Source: Hyphomicrobiales bacterium
GTDB taxonomy: Bacteria > Pseudomonadota > Alphaproteobacteria > Rhizobiales > Devosiaceae
DNA length: 10,317 bases
NCBI GenBank assembly: GCA_028290345.1
Contig: JAQGKB010000323.1
Coordinates: 1-10,317 of the forward strand
Direction: 5' to 3'
Part shown: in pieces, positions 6,011 through 10,317 of the stretch
Layout of the letters: each line of letters begins with the position of its first letter
How positions within the stretch are numbered: position 1 is the first letter of the stretch
Program-made: the position numbers and the translations under genes
The notes under the pieces: generated by a model
What the model was told of the DNA's origin: nothing
Database searches by the model: none
Seen by the model: the letters and a program-made list of their open reading frames with translations, nothing else

Positions 6011-6054
6011 TTGCTTGTTAAGCAAACAAGCGATAAATGTCCGTGGTATTTATC
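6011..6054 (+). promoter_or_regulatory. Overlapping inverted repeats in the gap before the exoprotein module
   Basis: Three exact inverted repeats fall within 44 bp. TTGCTT (6011-6016) and AAGCAA (6020-6025) enclose GTT. GCTTGTT (6013-6019) and AACAAGC (6025-6031) enclose AAGCA. GATAAAT (6032-6038) and ATTTATC (6048-6054) enclose a 9-bp spacer. The first two share bases and cannot form together. The stretch is AT-rich against the surroundings and begins 1 bp after the sapC-like stop. It could be a transcription-factor site (the two 7-bp arm pairs look like dimer half-sites), or an RNA end structure for the upstream gene, although no T-run follows. A weak promoter pair, TTGCTT (6011-6016) and TAAATG (6034-6039) with 17 nt between, overlaps it. 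The rest of the gap, 6055-6149, shows nothing clear. Confidence 0.4.
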
Positions 6055-6149
6055 AAATGTTAGGGTCTTGCGGATCGGCGCGAACGCTCGCATTGTGAAA
6101 AGTACTAGCCGTGCGTCCCGGTGAGCCCTTGGACGTGGGGGCATTTTTC

Positions 6150-6866
6150 ATGATCCGACTTTTCGAAGAACGCAGGACCGTGCGCAGCATCGTGCTCGCC
6201 ACGCTTCTGGTGGCCGCGGCGACCGGGGCCGCCATGGCGGCATCGCCCCCCAATACACCGGCGGCTACGCCCGGTGCGGCCATTTCAGCAGCGCCCACTA
6301 TTACCGAGGCGCCGACGGCGAGCGTCAACGGCTTCCGCACGGCGCAGTTCGGCATGACCCAGGCCGACGTGAAAACGGCGATCATCAAGGATTTCGGCAT
6401 CAAGGCCGATGCGATCGTTGCCGGCGAGAATGCCGCCGAGCGGACCAGCCTGCTCACGATAACCGTGCCGGATGTCCTGCAGGGCGGCGGCACGGCGCAA
6501 GTGTCCTACGTTTTCGGCTATAAATCGAAAACGCTGATCCAGGTTGGCGTGGCGTGGAGCAGCGCGACGGACGCGACGCTCACCGAAGCCGAGCTTTATG
6601 CCGATGGCGACGTGCTGCGCACCCATTTCCTTGCGGCCGGCTACAAGCCGGACACGGTCAAGACCGGGCTGGTGCTGCAAAACGGCGTGCTGCTGTTCCG
6701 CGGCGAGGACGCCAAGGGGCACGCCACCATCCTTATCCTGCAGGGCACCTACAAGGACGCGGCCGACGGCAAGCAGCGCGTGCTGACACCGGCAAGCCTC
6801 GCGCTGCTTTATTCCGCCGATCCTCAGAATCCTGACGTCTTCAAGCTCGCGCCCGGTCAATTCTGA
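6150..6866 (+). CDS. Exported protein of unknown function, coupled to the filamentous adhesin
   Basis: A 238-residue protein I do not recognise. A signal peptide is clear: a basic start (MIRLFEERRTVR), a hydrophobic core (about residues 13-27) and a likely cut after AMA at about residue 30. A Pro/Ala/Thr-rich linker follows to about residue 57, then a compact domain opening with FRTAQFGMTQADVKTAIIKDFG (FGMT at 67-70). 'FGM-T-x-x-x-V' openings are common in small periplasmic or lipoprotein-like domains, but I cannot name a family. No cysteine is visible, so it is not a lipoprotein. The ATG at 6150 is preceded by GGGG and gives a normal signal peptide; GTG at 6111 would add 13 residues before it, and GTG at 6180 would shorten it. 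Its TGA overlaps the adhesin ATG (TGATG, 6864-6868), so the two are probably translated together. A periplasmic helper for the adhesin is inferred from position only. Confidence 0.75.
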   Translation: MIRLFEERRTVRSIVLATLLVAAATGAAMAASPPNTPAATPGAAISAAPTITEAPTASVNGFRTAQFGMTQADVKTAIIKDFGIKADAIVAGENAAERTSLLTITVPDVLQGGGTAQVSYVFGYKSKTLIQVGVAWSSATDATLTEAELYADGDVLRTHFLAAGYKPDTVKTGLVLQNGVLLFRGEDAKGHATILILQGTYKDAADGKQRVLTPASLALLYSADPQNPDVFKLAPGQF

Positions 6867-9800
6867 TGCGCGTGGCCTCGCCGCTCCGCTGCTGGACCGC
6901 CCAGGGGCGGGGGGCTGCGCCGGTTACCTCGGCGCTGCGCGCCGCGCTCCTCGCCAGCCCAAGCCCACTGGTACTTAGCCTTGTCGCCACGCTCGTCGCA
7001 CCGGGGCTCGCGCACGCGCAAGCCGTCAATCTCGGCGGCTCGCCCAATATCATCGTGCCGGATGGCCGCACCGCCACCCACGTCACCGTCAACGGCGATA
7101 CCACCAGCATCACCACCGACACGATCTCGCGCGGTACCGCGTTCAATTCGTTCTCCGATTTCAAGGAGGCCGCGGGCCAGCAGGTCAATCTCTACGTGCC
7201 GGATCAGGCGGGGAACCTGCTCAATATCGTCCGCAATGGTTCGGTTGTCATCGATGGCGTGCTCAATTCCTACAAGAACGGCAAGATCGGCGGTAACGTC
7301 TACTTCTCCGATCCGCACGGCTTCATCGTCGGGCAAAAGGGCAGCATCAACGTTGGGGCACTGACGGTCAACACGCCGACCGGCAAATTCCTCGACGGCG
7401 TCATCGGAGCGGATGGCGCCATCAATGACGATGCGGCCGGCCAGTTGATGCGCGGCGAGATTCCGATCTCGCCCGATGGCTTGATCTCGATTTCGGGTAC
7501 AATCAGTGCCCAGGACGGCATCACGCTGCAGGGGCAGACGGTCAGTATCACCGGGCGCGGCGGGGTACTGAGCGCCGATGAACTGACGCAGCGGCAAAAG
7601 TTCGACGCGACGGTCAACTCCACCGGGATTCAGGAAGGCGGGGCGCTGGTCTCGCACAACGGCACGATCTCGATCGTCGCTGCCGGCAATGTTCATGTCG
7701 GCGGCAAGGTGGATGTCGGCTCGCGCAAAACGGGCGGGACGCGCGGCAAGATAGACGTCAAATCGGGCGGGGATATCGCCATCGATGCCGCCGCGGTGTT
7801 CAATGCCGACGGCTATCTGGACGGGGGCGATGCCGGCGAGATCAACATCAAGGCTGACCAGACCCTGAGCGTCGCCAGCGGCGCCCAGTTCAGCGCGCAC
7901 GGCTATGGCACCAGCACCGGCGGCTTTCTCGAGCTGAGCGGCCATCTGGCCAAGATCGGTACCATCCATGCCGATCTCGGTTCCGACAACGGCCAGGCCG
8001 GCACGCTGCTGTTCGATCCACTCGACCTGCTTATCGACGCTACCAACGGCAGCGTGCAGACCAATGGCGCCAGCGTTGTGCTGCAGGCCGACCACTCCAT
8101 CACGGTGGCGGCGGGCGGCAGCATCGACACGCGGCAGATCTCGGGCGGGATTTCGACCGGGAACTCGGGCTCGATCACGCTGACCTCGTCCTCGATCACC
8201 ATTGCCAACGGCGCCACGCTCGACGCGGGCGTTTCGACCGGTTCGACTTTCAGCGCCGGCGATATCATCCTCACCGCATCGGCGACAAACGGCACCGCGC
8301 AGATCCTGATCGGGCAGGGCACCGGCACCGCCCCGGTCGTCGCCGGCAAGGACATCACGCTGACGGCGACAGCGACGGCGGGCGCGCCAACGCTATTGGT
8401 TTCGACCCCGACCGCGCATGCGGCCATCACCATCAATTCGGCGCAAGTGACGGCGAGCGGCACGTTGCGGGCGACGGCGACCGCCGCGACCGCCGGCAGC
8501 GTCAGCCTGCTGCCCATCGGCGTGGTGGTAACCAATGTCACATCGTCGGTCGATGTGATCGGCAATGCGGTGGTTCATGCGGCGAGCGCCGCGTTCAACG
8601 CGAGCTCCAGCGCCACCTCGAAGATTTCCACCCAATCGCTCGCGCCCCCCAACAGCTCCGTCGACGGCGCGGTGGCGATCTCGACCGTCAACAGTTCCGC
8701 CACGAGTCATGTCGGCGGCAGTGCCCAACTGACGATCGCGGGCGTGCTGAGCCTTTCCGCCGACAACACGGTGGTCTCGACCGCCGAAGCAACACCGCAG
8801 GCAGCCGCTTTCGGGGCGAGCGTCGCCGTCAGCGTGGTCACAGCCACCACCGGCGCTTCGATCGACGGCACCGCGACCATCGGCGCCGGATCGCTCTCGC
8901 TCGCCGCTTCGACCTCGACGACAATCACTGTCACTGCCGCCGCGGCGGCCGGTGGGGCGACCGCACCCGATTCCGGCAGCCAGGCAGCGCATTTCCTGGG
9001 CGATGCAGGCTATTCCGCTGACGCCAAGACCAGCAGCGGCAACGTTTCGGTAGTCGGTGCGCTGGCCATTTCCGACCTCACGTCGATCACGACGGCCTCG
9101 ATGAATTCGACGCAGCAGGCGGTGATCACCGGAGCGCTCGGGCTTTCCAGCACCACCAGCAATTCCGCGGCGGTTACGGCCGATGGCTCGGCGGTCGATT
9201 CCACGATCGGGGTCGGAGCCGCGGTTGGCCTGAACCTGGCCAAGGTCAGGAACGATGCCACGCTGAGCCAATCCGTATCGGCTACCGGCGTCAGCGTCTC
9301 GGCGCTGATGAACGGCGCCAACGGGGCCAACAGCTTCACGACCAGCGCCACTTCCGGCGCCGGCGGCGAGAATGTCGGCGTCGCGGGCTCTGTGGCGGTC
9401 AACCTGGTCGATACCGAAAGCGTTGCTTCGATGGCGGCCGGCGCGGTGGTGGTGGCCGGCGGCGGGGTAAGCCTCACCTCGGCCGACCAGAGCAAGAGCA
9501 GCGCCTTGGCCAAGGCGGATGTCACCGGCGGCAAAGTCGGCGTCGGCGCCTCGATCGCCACCAACATCGTTGCCAATCGTGCATTGGCGACCATCGCCGA
9601 CGGTATCGTCGTAACCAACGCCACCGACCTGACCCTGAGCGCAATTGCAGCGCACGAGATCACCACGGAGGCGGATGCCGGCTCGGCGGGCGGCATATCC
9701 GTCACCCCCGCGCTGGCGCTGTCGATGGTCAACAACACCACCACCGCGCAACTGGGGACGCTGGCAGGCACGCAAGCGGTTTCCGGCAATATCCTGATTT

Positions 9801-10317
9801 CCGCCAAACAACGGGCGACCGAAACCACCGAGGCCTCGGGCATTGCAGCTGGCAGCAAGGCAGCGGTAGGCGCCGCGCTGGCGCTGGCGCTGATCAACGA
9901 CAACGTCACCGCAACCACCAAACGCAGCCTCTTGTCGTCCGGCGGCGCCATTGGCTTTACGGCCTGGGGCGCCTCGCTCTCGACGCTGACGGCCGAAGCC
10001 AGCGCCTCGGGCGCGGCAGGCGACGACACCGATAGTTCCAAGGTCGACGACAAGGTCGATGGCCAGTTGGGCGGTGCCGACACCAAGCAGAAATCAGCCG
10101 GCGTCGGGGACTCGACCCAGCAGACGCAGACCAAAGCCGGGGTGGACAACAAGAACCAGCGGTCTGCTTCATCGAACGGCTCGAAAGTGTCGGTCGCGGC
10201 GGCCATCGGCGTTAGCGTGCAGCAGTCAACGGTCCTGGCGGCAGTTCCGGATGGTGTAGCGATCACGGCGACGACCGGAGCCCTGACCATTGCGGCGGTA
10301 AACAATACCGATGGTTC
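6866..10317 (+). CDS. LktA/FHA-like giant filamentous adhesin (two-partner-secretion exoprotein), 3' end outside window
   Basis: An uninterrupted frame of 1150 codons with no stop before the window ends. Residues 1-51 form a long signal peptide ending in AHA|Q. Residues about 52-200 are a haemagglutination-activity/TPS domain: TAFNSFSDFK (91-100), QVNLYV, LLNIVRNGSVVIDGVLN, then GGNVYFSDPHGFIVG (143-157), where DPHGF stands in the place of the family's NPNG(I) motif, followed by INVGALTVNTPT. This run matches my recollection of 'leukotoxin LktA family filamentous adhesins', named after Fusobacterium necrophorum leukotoxin. A beta-helix-like region follows, with GTLLFDPLDLLI at about 379-390, and then Ala/Ser/Thr/Val-rich repeats from about residue 599. 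No cysteine occurs after the signal peptide, as is usual for TpsA proteins. Such proteins cross the outer membrane through a TpsB/FhaC partner, which is absent here. The start at 6866 is set by overlap with the previous stop. Confidence 0.88.
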   Translation, partial: MRVASPLRCWTAQGRGAAPVTSALRAALLASPSPLVLSLVATLVAPGLAHAQAVNLGGSPNIIVPDGRTATHVTVNGDTTSITTDTISRGTAFNSFSDFKEAAGQQVNLYVPDQAGNLLNIVRNGSVVIDGVLNSYKNGKIGGNVYFSDPHGFIVGQKGSINVGALTVNTPTGKFLDGVIGADGAINDDAAGQLMRGEIPISPDGLISISGTISAQDGITLQGQTVSITGRGGVLSADELTQRQKFDATVNSTGIQEGGALVSHNGTISIVAAGNVHVGGKVDVGSRKTGGTRGKIDVKSGGDIAIDAAAVFNADGYLDGGDAGEINIKADQTLSVASGAQFSAHGYGTSTGGFLELSGHLAKIGTIHADLGSDNGQAGTLLFDPLDLLIDATNGSVQTNGASVVLQADHSITVAAGGSIDTRQISGGISTGNSGSITLTSSSITIANGATLDAGVSTGSTFSAGDIILTASATNGTAQILIGQGTGTAPVVAGKDITLTATATAGAPTLLVSTPTAHAAITINSAQVTASGTLRATATAATAGSVSLLPIGVVVTNVTSSVDVIGNAVVHAASAAFNASSSATSKISTQSLAPPNSSVDGAVAISTVNSSATSHVGGSAQLTIAGVLSLSADNTVVSTAEATPQAAAFGASVAVSVVTATTGASIDGTATIGAGSLSLAASTSTTITVTAAAAAGGATAPDSGSQAAHFLGDAGYSADAKTSSGNVSVVGALAISDLTSITTASMNSTQQAVITGALGLSSTTSNSAAVTADGSAVDSTIGVGAAVGLNLAKVRNDATLSQSVSATGVSVSALMNGANGANSFTTSATSGAGGENVGVAGSVAVNLVDTESVASMAAGAVVVAGGGVSLTSADQSKSSALAKADVTGGKVGVGASIATNIVANRALATIADGIVVTNATDLTLSAIAAHEITTEADAGSAGGISVTPALALSMVNNTTTAQLGTLAGTQAVSGNILISAKQRATETTEASGIAAGSKAAVGAALALALINDNVTATTKRSLLSSGGAIGFTAWGASLSTLTAEASASGAAGDDTDSSKVDDKVDGQLGGADTKQKSAGVGDSTQQTQTKAGVDNKNQRSASSNGSKVSVAAAIGVSVQQSTVLAAVPDGVAITATTGALTIAAVNNTDG
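8660..10317 (+). repeat. Degenerate 49-56-residue protein repeats of the adhesin
   Basis: Nine repeat units can be laid out by eye, starting near 8660, 8807, 9044, 9203, 9371, 9536, 9695, 9863 and 10184, and the last is cut by the window end. Each opens with a small-residue strand (such as VGVGASIATNIV, SVTPALALSMV, AVGAALALALI). It continues through a variable N/T-rich turn, a second strand (A-x-I-x-D-G, V-x-V), an L-x-L-x-A strand, and a Thr/Ala/Glu-rich linker ending in a Gly-rich corner. The period is 53-56 residues between 9044 and 9863, and 49 in the first unit. Two units carry extra sequence: about 26 residues before 9044 and about 51 before 10184. The DNA is too diverged to be a tandem DNA repeat. 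The pattern fits stacked beta-helix coils. Confidence 0.65.

Noticed and set aside
4801..6144. 447-codon open frame on the - strand
   Set aside because: Antisense to the decarboxylase and SapC-family genes, both supported by family motifs; its product is Arg/His-rich with no recognisable domain.
6111..6149. GTG start extending the unknown exported protein by 13 residues
   Set aside because: It would put a polar stretch ahead of a normal signal peptide; ATG 6150 gives the standard basic-hydrophobic layout.
6857..8095. 412-codon open frame on the - strand
   Set aside because: Antisense to the adhesin N-terminus, whose TPS motifs make the + frame certain; the antisense product is a compositional artefact.
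8393..10305. Long overlapping open frames on the - strand (8393-9811 and 9010-10305)
   Set aside because: Both are antisense to the repeat region of the adhesin. Repeated GCC/GGC/ACC-type codons rarely give stops on the reverse strand; the Ala/Val/Thr product mirrors the repeats.
8660..10317. CRISPR array or DNA tandem repeat in the repetitive-looking 3' third
   Set aside because: The periodicity exists only at protein level; no identical DNA repeat with constant spacers is seen and the frame stays open.

Overview
The window is high-GC DNA from a proteobacterium, most probably an alphaproteobacterium. This rests on gene content: invasion-associated locus B (IalB) proteins, a SapC-family protein, a rhizobial-type arsR-aqpS-arsC arsenic operon, and the start of a giant LktA-like filamentous adhesin. 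The genus cannot be read from the sequence. No RNA gene, insertion sequence, integrase or CRISPR array is visible.

Layout. (1) 1-738, + strand: the last 22 codons of one IalB-like gene, then a complete IalB-family gene with an N-terminal membrane segment. (2) 743-3502, - strand: a compact arsenic operon, read from 3502 down: arsR, aquaglyceroporin aqpS, arsenate reductase arsC, and an MFS exporter (arsK-like). Its genes overlap or nearly touch, and it ends 4 bp from the convergent IalB gene. (3) 3503-3801: 299 bp with no gene. It holds an AT-rich inverted repeat at the arsR start (probable ArsR operator) and a mosaic of GC-rich inverted repeats resembling a dispersed palindromic element. (4) 3802-5220, + strand: a PLP-dependent group II decarboxylase-like enzyme of unknown substrate. 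(5) 5308-6009, + strand: a SapC-family protein. (6) 6010-6149: an AT-richer gap with overlapping inverted repeats, the likely control region for what follows. (7) 6150-10317, + strand: a small exported protein of unknown function. Its stop codon overlaps the start of a very large LktA/FHA-type exoprotein that runs off the window; its first 1150 residues are visible.

How the genes work together. In the ars operon, ArsC reduces arsenate to arsenite. Arsenite can leave passively through AqpS and, by inference, actively through the MFS protein, while ArsR senses arsenite and autoregulates. The rest of the window is mainly envelope and surface biology. The exoprotein carries an N-terminal two-partner-secretion-type domain followed by degenerate repeats of about 50-56 residues. 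Its outer-membrane TpsB transporter is not in the window and is expected nearby, most likely downstream. The coupled small exported gene is the best candidate for an undescribed partner of the adhesin.
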